64,000 nucleotides of DNA. It comes from Pseudoxanthomonas sp. (GTDB lineage Bacteria; Pseudomonadota; Gammaproteobacteria; Xanthomonadales; Xanthomonadaceae). This document shows positions 19,997 through 28,432 of the stretch, piece by piece. The number at the start of each line of letters is the position of its first letter. Positions within the stretch are counted from its first letter, which is position 1. The stretch lies in the NCBI RefSeq assembly GCF_002863005.1, contig NZ_PKDG01000052.1:62001-126000 (forward strand). The letters run 5' to 3'. The notes beneath the pieces were generated by a model that was given only the letters and a program-made list of their open reading frames with translations, was not told where the DNA came from and did not search any database. The translations under genes were made by a program, and so were the position numbers.

Positions 19997-20659
19997 TCAC
20001 AGGGGCTCGGGGAGCTCGCCGTCGCCCAGGTGACTGAACAGGAAAGCGCGGGCCTTGCGCCAGTCGCGCCGCACGGTGCGCTCGGTCACCTTGAGCACGT
20101 CGGCGATCTCCAGCTCGCTGAGACCGCCGAAATAACGCATCTCCACCACCTGGGCGAGCCGTGCGTCGAGCTTGGCAAGATCGTTCAGCGCCTGATCGAG
20201 GATCAGCAACTGTTCCAGTCGCGGGCTCTGGCCCGGCTCCGTGCTCTCGTCCAGCGGCAGCAGGTCCATGCCCTCGCCGCGCTTTTCGGCCAATGCGCGG
20301 CGTACCTCGTCCAGCAGGACGAAGCGCATCGCGCGCGCGACCAGGGCGACCAGATGGGCGCGGTTCTCCACACTGAAATCGGCACTCGCCAGCTTCAGCC
20401 ACGTCTCGCTGATCAGCGAGGTCGGCGACCGCACGTGGCCGCGGCGCTGCTGCCGGATCTGCGATCGCGCGATCTGGTGCAGGTCCCGGTACAGCAGGGC
20501 ATAGATGCGGTTCCAGGCCTCGGGCTGTCCATTCTCGACCTCCCCCAGCAACTGGGTGACGGAGTCGGGGTCCGGCGGCGGAATCGTCGCGATGTCCAGC
20601 GCCCCAGGCATGCCGGTCCCCGCAGGCGGTGATCCGTCGATGTCTGGTTGTTGTGCCAT
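19997..20659 (-). CDS. ECF-like RNA polymerase sigma factor, TIGR02999 type
   Basis: The start at 20659 (MAQQPDIDGS) is the first ATG that leaves a normal sigma domain; the open frame continues upstream as an artefact. Region 2 includes WNRIYALLYRDLHQIA and the 2.4-like stretch SLISETWLKL; region 4 includes EMRYFGGLSELEIADVL and VTERTVRRDWRKARAF, a helix-turn-helix for -35 recognition. Length is 220 residues. This subfamily is normally encoded next to large Ser/Thr kinases that control its activity by phosphorylation; only a truncated kinase fragment is adjacent here. Confidence 0.88.
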   Translation of the reverse strand: MAQQPDIDGSPPAGTGMPGALDIATIPPPDPDSVTQLLGEVENGQPEAWNRIYALLYRDLHQIARSQIRQQRRGHVRSPTSLISETWLKLASADFSVENRAHLVALVARAMRFVLLDEVRRALAEKRGEGMDLLPLDESTEPGQSPRLEQLLILDQALNDLAKLDARLAQVVEMRYFGGLSELEIADVLKVTERTVRRDWRKARAFLFSHLGDGELPEPL

Positions 20660-20929
20660 GTCCGGACTGTGTCCTTCATCACGATCTCGTCCCTTGCATA
20701 TATGAACCGCCGCGGGGCGAACGTGCAAGCCGTAATGCCGGCTTCGCAGCTGTTTGCCCATCAGAACCGGAGTTGCGCGGAGGCAGGGCCTGGACGGCAG
20801 GGATACATCGATAGAACGGGATCCACAAGGGGATGTCATGCGGAGTGTGAAGAGGGTCGGGCAAGCGGTAATCGGAATGTACGAACCGACGGCGACAGGC
20901 ATCGCCGCGGTGGCGATGGGGGATCGCGC

Positions 20930-21415
20930 ATGACGCACGACGGAACCACGACCACGCCTCCTGTCGCAGGCGACACCACGCGGGACGAACCCGCCGTGGT
21001 CGTCGTGCCCCAGGCCCCCAATCTTTCGGTCCCGCAGGGCGTGGGGCCGCGCGCGATCAGCCAGTGGCCCATCATGCAGCGCCTGACCGCCGAGGAGTGG
21101 AAGCTGGTGATGCAGGCACTGCCGGGCCGTGTAGGCGCACGCGCCCGCCATGGCGGCAATGCGCGCCGTTTCATCGAGGCCGTGCTGTGGGTCGCCCAGA
21201 CGGGCGCGTACTGGTCGGACCTGCCGCGCGACTACGGTTCCTGGCATGGCATCTATGTGCGTTTCATCCGGTGGTCGCAGGACGGCAACTGGAATGAGGT
21301 GCTCGCGCGCTTCGATCCGAAAGACCAGCGCGCCATCGACCTGCACGCGCTGGTGGAACGCTACCTCCACCGCAACAACACCAAGCATCTCAGCCGCGCG
21401 ATGCGGGCGTCCTGA
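20930..21415 (+). CDS. Stand-alone IS5-family transposase N-terminal (DUF4096-like) protein
   Basis: After a 50-residue proline and valine-rich leader, residues 53-125 match the N-terminal domain of IS5/IS1182 transposases: ISQWPIMQRLTAEEWKLV, FIEAVLWVAQTGAYWSDLP and YVRFIRWSQDGNW. The DDE nuclease core that should follow is absent. The frame instead continues for about 35 residues (RAIDLHALVERYLHR) and stops. No inverted repeats or target duplication were seen, and codon use is like the neighbours, which fits a domesticated DNA-binding protein rather than a fresh broken IS. Confidence 0.75.
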   Translation: MTHDGTTTTPPVAGDTTRDEPAVVVVPQAPNLSVPQGVGPRAISQWPIMQRLTAEEWKLVMQALPGRVGARARHGGNARRFIEAVLWVAQTGAYWSDLPRDYGSWHGIYVRFIRWSQDGNWNEVLARFDPKDQRAIDLHALVERYLHRNNTKHLSRAMRAS

Positions 21416-21519
21416 AGGCATGCCACGCGGCCCATGCCGCGACGGAGACGAGGGAAGAAGGAATCAGCGAAACACGCGGTGCCGGCCGAGGTCAGTGAAG
21501 CAAGCGCCCTTGGCCCGTC

Positions 21520-21675
21520 ACACGCGCCCCGCTAACCGCCGACGATCCCCTGTCGGCGGCTAGGCGACCCGCTTCGATCCCCAAGAAGCGGCTCGTGGCC
21601 GTCCATGCCCGACACATGGCCGGCATCGCGCTACGGCGCCGGAGGGGGAGGTGCAATGCCTCCCCCTCTTTCTTT
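21520..21675 (+). ncRNA. Candidate C-rich-loop small RNA, resembles sX13
   Basis: The 386-bp gap 21416-21801 holds no gene but a row of hairpins. They are preceded by an unpaired GCCCC (21526-21530). Hairpin 1 is CCGCCGAC/GTCGGCGG (21536-21559) with loop GATCCCCT. Hairpin 2 is CCGCTTC/GAAGCGG (21569-21591) with loop GATCCCCAA. Hairpin 3 spans 21597-21621 with loop CCCGACA. A terminator closes the unit. The Xanthomonas sRNA sX13 is known to expose C-rich motifs in the loops of stacked hairpins that pair with G-rich ribosome-binding sites; the layout here is the same. The start point is my estimate and no promoter was identified. Confidence 0.55.
21642..21675 (+). terminator. Rho-independent terminator of the candidate sRNA
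   Basis: A perfect 10-bp stem GAGGGGGAGG/CCTCCCCCTC with loop TGCAATG is followed by the T-rich run TTTCTTT on the plus strand. It sits 227 bases after the nearest protein gene on that strand, which suggests it ends an RNA rather than that gene. Confidence 0.8.
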
Positions 21676-21801
21676 GCCGTCACACACAGGCAGCGCTCCC
21701 TTGCTCTGATGTCCTGCCGCTGCTGAACCGTGTATGGCGACCCTCACGGCGCCGCCGCATCGGGGCGAAGGAAAAGAAGATGACGGCAAGGTAGAGCGGT
21801 T

Positions 21802-22320
21802 TCAGTACACCGCCGACGCATGCAGCGGTGCGGCGTGGCGCCACCCCGCGCGTGCGTTGAGAAACCCGAGCTCCACCAGCACGGCCGTCCCCGCCACCAC
21901 GCCGCCCTGCCGCTCGACCAGTTGCACGGCCGCCTTCAGCGTGCCGCCGGTGGCGAGCACGTCGTCGACCACCAGGACGCGTGCACCCGCCGGCATCGCA
22001 TCGGCGTGAATCTCCAGGCGATCGCGTCCGTATTCCAGCCCGTAGTCGAGCGACAGGGTGTGGGCGGGCAACTTGCCCGGCTTGCGCACCGGCACGAAGC
22101 CCACCCCGAGTTCGCGCGCCAGTGCGGCGCCGAGGATGAAGCCGCGCGCTTCCACTCCGACGACCGCAGCGAGCGATTCCGCGCGCCATGGCGCGGCCAT
22201 CGCATCGACGGCATCGGCGAAGGCGCCTGCGTCGGCCAGCACCGGCGTGATGTCCTTGAACAGGATGCCCGGCTTGGGGAAATCGGGGACATCGCGGATC
22301 AGGTCGGTCCAGGCGGGCAT
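21802..22320 (-). CDS. apt: Adenine phosphoribosyltransferase
   Basis: A type I phosphoribosyltransferase of 172 residues, the usual size for Apt. It carries the PRPP-binding motif [17 protein letters not shown] in the second half, the N-terminal signature [19 protein letters not shown] and the base-specificity loop [13 protein letters not shown]. It makes AMP from adenine and PRPP in the cytoplasm as part of purine salvage. It is a single gene, read divergently from the DUF1993 gene with 166 bases between them. Confidence 0.96.
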   Translation of the reverse strand: MPAWTDLIRDVPDFPKPGILFKDITPVLADAGAFADAVDAMAAPWRAESLAAVVGVEARGFILGAALARELGVGFVPVRKPGKLPAHTLSLDYGLEYGRDRLEIHADAMPAGARVLVVDDVLATGGTLKAAVQLVERQGGVVAGTAVLVELGFLNARAGWRHAAPLHASAVY

Positions 22321-22486
22321 GGGGGCAGGGTGTGGGAAGGGCAGGCGATGCTAGCGCATGCGCGGTGACCGCACCGGAACGCGACACCCCGGGTGCCACG
22401 TCATGGGATGCAGTCTCCCGCGTCGACCGGCTAATCGGGGTGCAGGCGCGCGGGTATCCTCGCGTTTTCACTGCCCGGAACCCCTG

Positions 22487-22999
22487 ATGAGCGCCGTCCT
22501 GTCGATGTACGAAGCCTCCGTCCCCGTCTTCCTGCGTGCCCTGAGCAACCTGCGTCACTCGCTGGCGAAGGGCGAAGCGCACGCCCTTGCCCAGGGATAC
22601 GAACCGGCGGTGCTGCTGGAGTCGCGGCTGTATCCCGACATGTTGCCGCTGGTGCGACAGGTACAGATCGCGGCCGACACCGCCAAGTTCGCGCCGGCGC
22701 GGCTGGCCGGCGTGGAGTCGCCGCGCTTCGAGGACGTGGAGTCGACCTTCGCCGAGCTGTATGCGCGACTGGACGCGGTGAGCGACTATCTGCGCACGTT
22801 CGACGAAGCCGCCCTGGAGGGCAGCGAAGCACGCACCGTCACGCTGTCCACGCGCACGCGCGGCGACATGACCTTCGACGGGCGCAGCTACCTGTTCGGG
22901 TTCGCCCTGCCGAACCTGTTCTTCCATGTGGCGACATCGCACGCCATCCTGCGCCACAACGGCGTGCCTCTCGGCAAGCGCGACTACCTGGGCGAATGA
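22487..22999 (+). CDS. DUF1993 family protein
   Basis: The start at ATG 22487 gives MSAVLSMYEASVPVFLRAL, the family's usual opening; the longer frame from 22358 adds an unlikely N-terminus. The 170-residue soluble protein is all-helical, with the conserved RLYPDMLPLVRQVQIAAD and the C-terminal NLFFHVATSHAILRHNGVPLG that identify DUF1993, a DinB-like four-helix bundle group. Histidines in the last helix may bind a metal. Function is unknown. It ends 3 bases before the convergent patatin gene stops. Confidence 0.88.
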   Translation: MSAVLSMYEASVPVFLRALSNLRHSLAKGEAHALAQGYEPAVLLESRLYPDMLPLVRQVQIAADTAKFAPARLAGVESPRFEDVESTFAELYARLDAVSDYLRTFDEAALEGSEARTVTLSTRTRGDMTFDGRSYLFGFALPNLFFHVATSHAILRHNGVPLGKRDYLGE

Positions 23000-23002
23000 G
23001 GC

Positions 23003-24112
23003 CTACGCCAGCGACTGCGCCGGCAATGGCCACGCGGGCGGCGGCGCGGTGACGGCGATCAGGTCACCGCGCCACTTGCGCATCGCGGTGTCCGCCATCG
23101 CGTAGCCCCAGTTGACCAGGCGCTCGTCCACGCCGCTGTCGAACGGTGCCAAGCGCGTGGCGATGCGCCGCAACGGCTGCGACTTGGCGTGCTTCACCGG
23201 CATGGCGTCCGCCAGTCCGTAGTCTTCCACGTCGCTCGCGATGCCCCAGTACGTGCCGCGTGCATGGCCGGGCGTTCCGGGTGCCTGGTTGAAGCGCGAA
23301 ATCAGCCAGCGCTTCCGCAGCCCCCGCGACTGGTCCGTGGCGATTTCCATCGCCGCATTGACCAGCGAGAACCAGTCGGTCTTCACCTCGGTGTCCTCGA
23401 GATAGGGCGCGCCGGCATCGCTGACCAGCACGTAGTCGTACCCCTTCATCCAGACCGGCTCCAGGCCGAGGTTGTCGTACGCGCCGCCGTCGGTCAGGTG
23501 CAGGGTGGGTGGAGCGCCGAAGCCGCTGGCCCGACGATGTGACGACAGGCGCCACAACGCCGGATCCAGCACGAGGTCCATCGGTGAAAGGAAGGGCGGG
23601 AACGCACTGGAGGCCGCCACGGCTTCGCACAGCGTGGCGACATAGGGATGTTCGCCGACGCGATAGTCGCGGATGCCGTCGCGTTCCAGGTAGACCTGCC
23701 GTCCGGTCGCCAGGTTGGTGGCGCAGAAGGTGAAGCGCGGCGCGGCAGGTAGCTGGTCGAGCCGCGGGTCGTCGCGGAAAAGATGCTTGCGGTAGGCACC
23801 GATCAGCGTTTCGTTGACGCTCTTGAACGGGTTGAGCATGCCGCCGATGATCGTGCCCGTATCGATCTTCTCCTTGCAGAAAGCCAGGATGCGCGCTTCG
23901 ATGCGCCGCGCGCGATCCCGCGCATCGCCGCCGGGATGCGTGCGCAGGTCGTCGGCCCATACGCCGGCGGCAATGGCCCCACCGGATACCGCGGAGACAT
24001 GGGTGATGCGGTCCAGCACGCCCAGTTCCGCCAGGCGACGCAGCGCGCCCGCGTGGAACAGCGTGGCGCGGTAGCCGCCTCCGGAAAGGCTCAATGCGAT
24101 CGATGCGGACAT
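23003..24112 (-). CDS. Patatin-like phospholipase
   Basis: Residue numbers are from MSASIALS at 24112; an in-frame ATG at 24181 would add 23 basic residues and cannot be excluded. The patatin fold is shown by the oxyanion loop SGGGYRAT (10-17), the nucleophile Ser43 in VSAVSGGA and the dyad aspartate Asp208 in LTDGGAYDNLG. The protein has 369 residues and no signal peptide, so it would act on membrane lipids from the cytoplasm. It is read divergently from a trypsin-nuclease fusion, 239 bases apart. Patatin lipases are common membrane-attacking effectors in bacterial conflict systems, but many are ordinary lipases. Confidence 0.9.
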   Translation of the reverse strand: MSASIALSLSGGGYRATLFHAGALRRLAELGVLDRITHVSAVSGGAIAAGVWADDLRTHPGGDARDRARRIEARILAFCKEKIDTGTIIGGMLNPFKSVNETLIGAYRKHLFRDDPRLDQLPAAPRFTFCATNLATGRQVYLERDGIRDYRVGEHPYVATLCEAVAASSAFPPFLSPMDLVLDPALWRLSSHRRASGFGAPPTLHLTDGGAYDNLGLEPVWMKGYDYVLVSDAGAPYLEDTEVKTDWFSLVNAAMEIATDQSRGLRKRWLISRFNQAPGTPGHARGTYWGIASDVEDYGLADAMPVKHAKSQPLRRIATRLAPFDSGVDERLVNWGYAMADTAMRKWRGDLIAVTAPPPAWPLPAQSLA

Positions 24113-24351
24113 GGTGGGGCGCTCGGCAGGGACGGGAGACAAGGATCGCGCGGCGAGGTCTCGCACCTTGCGATCCTTCATGGCAACGCGGCCACGCGCA
24201 AGAGACGGACAGGCTGCACCGCCAGTACATGCATGTATGTCGTGAGCGGTTGGCCGTTGCGTGCGTGGCCGCGCGTTGGCAGGAGTGCAGTGGCGGGCAT
24301 CGGTTGGTGTGACCCGTTCGATGGTGGCGTCCGTCATGCAGGGAGTGCGCA

Positions 24352-26511
24352 GTGAGCATCCTGACCGAACAGATCCAGAAGGCACTCGAGCGCGACGCGG
24401 GCGTCGATGTCAGGAAGATCGCGTCCAGCAGTCGCGATGCGCCGCCCGATGAGATCGCCACCGCCCGCCAGAAGGCCGAACGGTTGCGGTTCCTGCGCGA
24501 CAGCCTGGGCGATGCGGGCGAGGCCAGGCGCGTCTACGAACGCATCATCCACGGCAACGAGATCCAGCCGGTCAACTATCTCGCCAAGGGCGTCCGGGTC
24601 GCCGAGGCGGTCGCCCGCATCGCCATCCGTGATGGCGCAGGCCGGCTGCGCGGCTGGGGCACCGGCTTCCTGGTGGCGCCCGGCGTGCTGATCACCAATC
24701 ACCACGTCGTGCCGGATTCCACCACGGCGGCGACCTCGCAGGCGCACTTCCGCTACGAAACCGACCTGTACGACCAGCCGATGGCGCCGCAGGTCTTCGC
24801 GCTGGAGCCGCAGCGCCTGTTCTTCGCCGACGAAGCCCTGGATTTCGCCGTGGTGGCGGTGGCGCCGCGTTCCGACAATGCCGACGGCACGCTGGATGCC
24901 TTCGGGTTCCTGCCGCTGATCGGCGTCACCGGCAAGGTCGCCGATGGCGAATGGCTGACGGTGGTGCAGCATCCGAACGGCGAGCGCAAGCAACTCTGCG
25001 TGCGCGAGAACAAGCTGCTCAAGCGCACCGACGACGTGCTCTGGTATTCGACCGACACGCTGGGCGGATCGTCCGGATCGCCGGTGTTCAACAACGACTG
25101 GCACGTGGTGGCGCTGCACCATTCCGGCATCCCGGAGACGCGCGACGGCCAGATCCTGACGCACGACGGACAGCCGTTCGACCCTGCGCGCCATGCCGAG
25201 TCGGACATCAAGTGGATCGCCAACGAAGGCATCCGCGTGTCGCGCATCGTCAACACCTTGCGCGGCGCACTGCCCGCGCATCCGCTGCTGCAGCCCATGC
25301 TTCGCGCCGATCCCGATTACACCCGGCTGCAGCTCGATGCCGCCGCGCCCACACCCCTTCCTTCCGCCGAACCGCCGGAGTCCGCCATGAGCACGCCGTC
25401 ATCCCGCTACGTCACCGTGACCCTGGCAGTGGATCCACGCGGCTCGGTCAGCATCGCCCGGCAGGGTACCGGTGCCGACGAATCCACCTTCGCCCTGCGC
25501 GAGGCCAGCCGTGCGCCGGGGACGCCGGTCTCGGAAAGGGAACTCCCCTTCGATGATGCCTATGCCGATCGCAAGGGATACCGCGCCGATTTCCTCGGTC
25601 GCGAGGAACGCCTCGTTCCGCTTCCGCGCCTGTCGCCCGCGTTGCAGGCGGCCGCCGCCAGGCTGATCGTGCAGAAGGGTGCCGGCAAGGACGACTGCGT
25701 CCTGAAGTACCACAACTTCAGCGTGGTGATGCATGCCGAACGCCGCTTCGCCATCTACACCGCGGCCAACCTCGACGCCGCCCATCGCTACCACATGACC
25801 CGGCCGGCCGATGTGTGGCGGTTCGATCCGCGCATCGCCGAGAAAGCGCAGGTTGGCAACTTCTACTACCGCAACAACCGCTTCGACCGGGGTCATCTGA
25901 CCCGTCGCGAAGACCTGGAGTACGGCGCCACCCGCAAGGCCGCGCTGCTGTCGGCGGCCGACACCTGCCACTGGACCAACTGCACCCCGCAGCACGAGCG
26001 TTTCAACAAGAACCCTGCACTCTGGCACGGCCTGGAGCGCTACATCCTGGAACAGACCGCTGGCGAGGATGACGAACTGCGCGTGCAGGTCTTCACCGGT
26101 CCGCTGCTGGAGGAAGACGACCCGGTCCACGACGCGTTCCCGACCATCCAGTATCCGGTGCGTTTCTGGAAGGTGGTGGTCGCCAAGCGCAGCGATGGCC
26201 AGCTCTCCGCCACGGCTTACCTGCTGGACCAGAGCGACGTCATCGCCGAGCACGGCATCGAGGCCGCGCCGCAGGCGCCTTACGGTGCTTACGGCACCTT
26301 CCAGGTAAAGATCTCGGAGATCGAGCGCCTGACCGACCTGCAGTTCGGCTACGGCAAGGCGGGCCTGCTGCGCAACCTGGATCCGCTGGAATCGCCACGC
26401 CGTCGCGGATCGCGCAGCCGGGTGCGCATGCAGGAGTCGGCCGTCGCGGGCGGACAGCCCGCCGGCTACCACGCGCTGGACGGACTGCCGTCCATCATCC
26501 TGGACGCGTGA
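24352..26511 (+). CDS. Trypsin-like protease fused to a DNA/RNA non-specific (NUC) endonuclease
   Basis: Residues 1-90 form a helical leader without a signal peptide. Residues 95-305 are a trypsin-like protease with His118 in TNHHVV, Asp164 in LDFAVV and Ser241 in GGSSGSP. After a linker (about 325-350), residues 395-690 form a beta-beta-alpha-metal endonuclease: DRGH at 512-515, then WTNCTPQHERFNKN with the metal-binding Asn and the LWHGLE helix. All catalytic positions of both enzymes are present. The fusion is 719 residues long and predicted cytoplasmic. Protease-nuclease fusions are known among bacterial effector proteins, so self-directed toxicity or defence is possible, but this is inference. 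Confidence 0.92.
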   Translation: MSILTEQIQKALERDAGVDVRKIASSSRDAPPDEIATARQKAERLRFLRDSLGDAGEARRVYERIIHGNEIQPVNYLAKGVRVAEAVARIAIRDGAGRLRGWGTGFLVAPGVLITNHHVVPDSTTAATSQAHFRYETDLYDQPMAPQVFALEPQRLFFADEALDFAVVAVAPRSDNADGTLDAFGFLPLIGVTGKVADGEWLTVVQHPNGERKQLCVRENKLLKRTDDVLWYSTDTLGGSSGSPVFNNDWHVVALHHSGIPETRDGQILTHDGQPFDPARHAESDIKWIANEGIRVSRIVNTLRGALPAHPLLQPMLRADPDYTRLQLDAAAPTPLPSAEPPESAMSTPSSRYVTVTLAVDPRGSVSIARQGTGADESTFALREASRAPGTPVSERELPFDDAYADRKGYRADFLGREERLVPLPRLSPALQAAAARLIVQKGAGKDDCVLKYHNFSVVMHAERRFAIYTAANLDAAHRYHMTRPADVWRFDPRIAEKAQVGNFYYRNNRFDRGHLTRREDLEYGATRKAALLSAADTCHWTNCTPQHERFNKNPALWHGLERYILEQTAGEDDELRVQVFTGPLLEEDDPVHDAFPTIQYPVRFWKVVVAKRSDGQLSATAYLLDQSDVIAEHGIEAAPQAPYGAYGTFQVKISEIERLTDLQFGYGKAGLLRNLDPLESPRRRGSRSRVRMQESAVAGGQPAGYHALDGLPSIILDA

Positions 26512-26544
26512 CCGCGCAGCCGGCGCGCGCGGATCCGCGCGCTG

Positions 26545-27807
26545 TCACGCCATGCAGTCCCGCGCACGCGCCAGCAGCAGCGCCTGCTCGCGTGCGTTGC
26601 GCGTCAGCGTGGCGGCGCGCTCGAACTCCCTGCGCGCTTCGTCGCGACGATCCAGCTTGAACAGCAGGTCGCCCCGCACGCTGGGCAGCAGGTGGTACTG
26701 CTTCATGGCCGGCTCGTCCAGCAGACGGTCGACCAGCGGCAATGCGCTCGCGGGCCCGGTCGCCATCGATATTGCCACCGCGCGGTTGAGCTCGACCACG
26801 GGCGATGGACTGACCTGGGCCAATGCGGCATACAGGGTCGCTATGCGGACCCAGTCCGTCGCGTCGGCCGTGCGTGCCCGCGCGTGGCAGGCGGCGATGG
26901 CGGCCTGCAGCGCATACGGGCCGAATGCACCGCCCAACCGCTCCGCACGCGCCAGCGCGTCCAGGCCGCGCTGGATCAGCAGGTAGTCCCACCTGCTGCG
27001 GTCCTGGTCCAGCAGCAGCACCGGCGCGCCGTCCTTGCCGGTGCGCGCATGCAGGCGCGACGCCTGGATTTCCATCAGCGCGACCAGGCCGTGCACCTCG
27101 GGCTCGCGCGGGGACAGCGCGGCCAGCATGCGGCCCAGCCGCAGGGCTTCCTCGCACAGCGCAGGCCGTGTCCAGCCATCGCCGCTGGTGGCCGAATACC
27201 CCTCGTTGAAGACCAGATAGACCACGCCCAGCACGGACGACAGCCGTTCCTCCAGTTCCTCGCCGCGGGGCACCTCGAAGGCGACATCGGCATCGGCCAG
27301 CGTGCGTTTCGCACGGACGATGCGTTGCGCGACGGTGGGCTCGGACGTCAGGAAGGCCCGCGCGATCTCGTCCGTGGTCAGCCCGCACAGCAGGCGCAGT
27401 GTCAGCGCCACGCGCGCGTCCATCGACAGCAGCGGATGGCACGACACGAACACCAGCCGCAGCAGGTCGTCGTCGATGTCGTGATCCAGCGCATCCTCTT
27501 CGCGTGCGCGCCGGTCCTCGTGCGCGTCGTCCAGTTCCCGCGCCAGTTCCTCGTGCTTGCGATCCAGCAACTGCACCCGGCGCAGGCGGTCGATCGCGCG
27601 GCGCTTGGCGGTGGTCATCAGCCACGCCCCCGGGTTGTCGGGCACGCCGTCACGGGGCCAGGTCTCCAGCGCGGCGACCAGCGCGTCCTGCGCCAGTTCC
27701 TCGGCCAGGTCCAGGTCGCGCAGCATGCGTGCGAGACCGGCGATGACGCGCGCAGATTCGATGCGCCATACGGCATCGATGGCGCGATGGGTTGCGGAAT
27801 CGGACAT
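26545..27807 (-). CDS. ECF sigma factor with long C-terminal extension (ECF42 / DUF6596 type)
   Basis: Sigma regions 2 and 4 occupy the first 185 residues (IDAVWRIESARVIAGLARM, ALVAALETWP, then RLLCGLTTDEIARAFL and VAQRIVRAKRTL). A 230-residue extension follows with VVYLVFNEGYSATSG and helical TPR-like sequence, the hallmark of the ECF42 group. Such sigma factors have no anti-sigma partner and the extension is thought to control them. They usually lie beside DGPF/YCII genes; here the neighbour downstream of its start is a VOC protein gene. The start MSDSATHR (27807) is chosen over ATG 27816. Confidence 0.92.
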   Translation of the reverse strand: MSDSATHRAIDAVWRIESARVIAGLARMLRDLDLAEELAQDALVAALETWPRDGVPDNPGAWLMTTAKRRAIDRLRRVQLLDRKHEELARELDDAHEDRRAREEDALDHDIDDDLLRLVFVSCHPLLSMDARVALTLRLLCGLTTDEIARAFLTSEPTVAQRIVRAKRTLADADVAFEVPRGEELEERLSSVLGVVYLVFNEGYSATSGDGWTRPALCEEALRLGRMLAALSPREPEVHGLVALMEIQASRLHARTGKDGAPVLLLDQDRSRWDYLLIQRGLDALARAERLGGAFGPYALQAAIAACHARARTADATDWVRIATLYAALAQVSPSPVVELNRAVAISMATGPASALPLVDRLLDEPAMKQYHLLPSVRGDLLFKLDRRDEARREFERAATLTRNAREQALLLARARDCMA

Positions 27808-27898
27808 GCCGTGCATCAGACCACGGCGCCGCGGCGGGTGAAAGCCGCGGCGCAGCGAAGGAGGGCGTCACGGTATCCACGACACGCCTCCGCCGCCA

Positions 27899-28312
27899 TC
27901 ACGCATCCTTTTCGCAGTTGATCATCCACGGCACGCCGAACTTGTCGACCAGCATGCCGAACCGCACCGCCCAGAACGTCTGCGCCAGCGGCATGTTCAC
28001 CTGCCCACCGTCCGACAGCGCGGCGAAGATGCGCTCGGCATCGGCGATGCTGTCCACCGACAGCGACACCGAAAAGCCCTTGATCGCTTCGCACGGGTAG
28101 TCCGGATGGTTGTCCGAGCCCATCAGCACCGTCTGCCCGAACGTGATGTTGGTATGCATGATCTTCTGCCGGTGCTCGGCAGGCATGTTCTCGCAGCCTT
28201 CCGCACCGTCGAACCGCATCATGGGCCCCAGCGTGCCGCCGGTGGCCTGCGCGTAGAAGGTGAAGGCGGCTTCGCAGGTGCCATTGAGGATCAGGTAGGG
28301 ATTGACGTTCAT
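27899..28312 (-). CDS. VOC family (PhnB-like) protein
   Basis: A 137-residue protein with the paired beta-alpha-beta-beta-beta units of the vicinal oxygen chelate fold (NPYLILNGTCEAAFTFYAQ, later FWAVRFGMLVDKFGVPW). It matches the PhnB / glyoxalase-bleomycin-resistance-like branch, whose members are annotated as 3-demethylubiquinone methyltransferase-like but are mostly uncharacterised. It lies upstream of and in the same direction as the ECF42-type sigma gene, 91 bases apart, and is a likely target or partner of it. Confidence 0.88.
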   Translation of the reverse strand: MNVNPYLILNGTCEAAFTFYAQATGGTLGPMMRFDGAEGCENMPAEHRQKIMHTNITFGQTVLMGSDNHPDYPCEAIKGFSVSLSVDSIADAERIFAALSDGGQVNMPLAQTFWAVRFGMLVDKFGVPWMINCEKDA

Positions 28313-28432
28313 GGTGGACTCCAGGAGTGGGACGGATGCAGGGCCGGCATGGCCTGCTCATGTCTTCCGACGAACCGGCAGGGCCGGGATCGACAACGTC
28401 GGCAGTGAAGAGGGATTCGCCATGCGCCGCCC

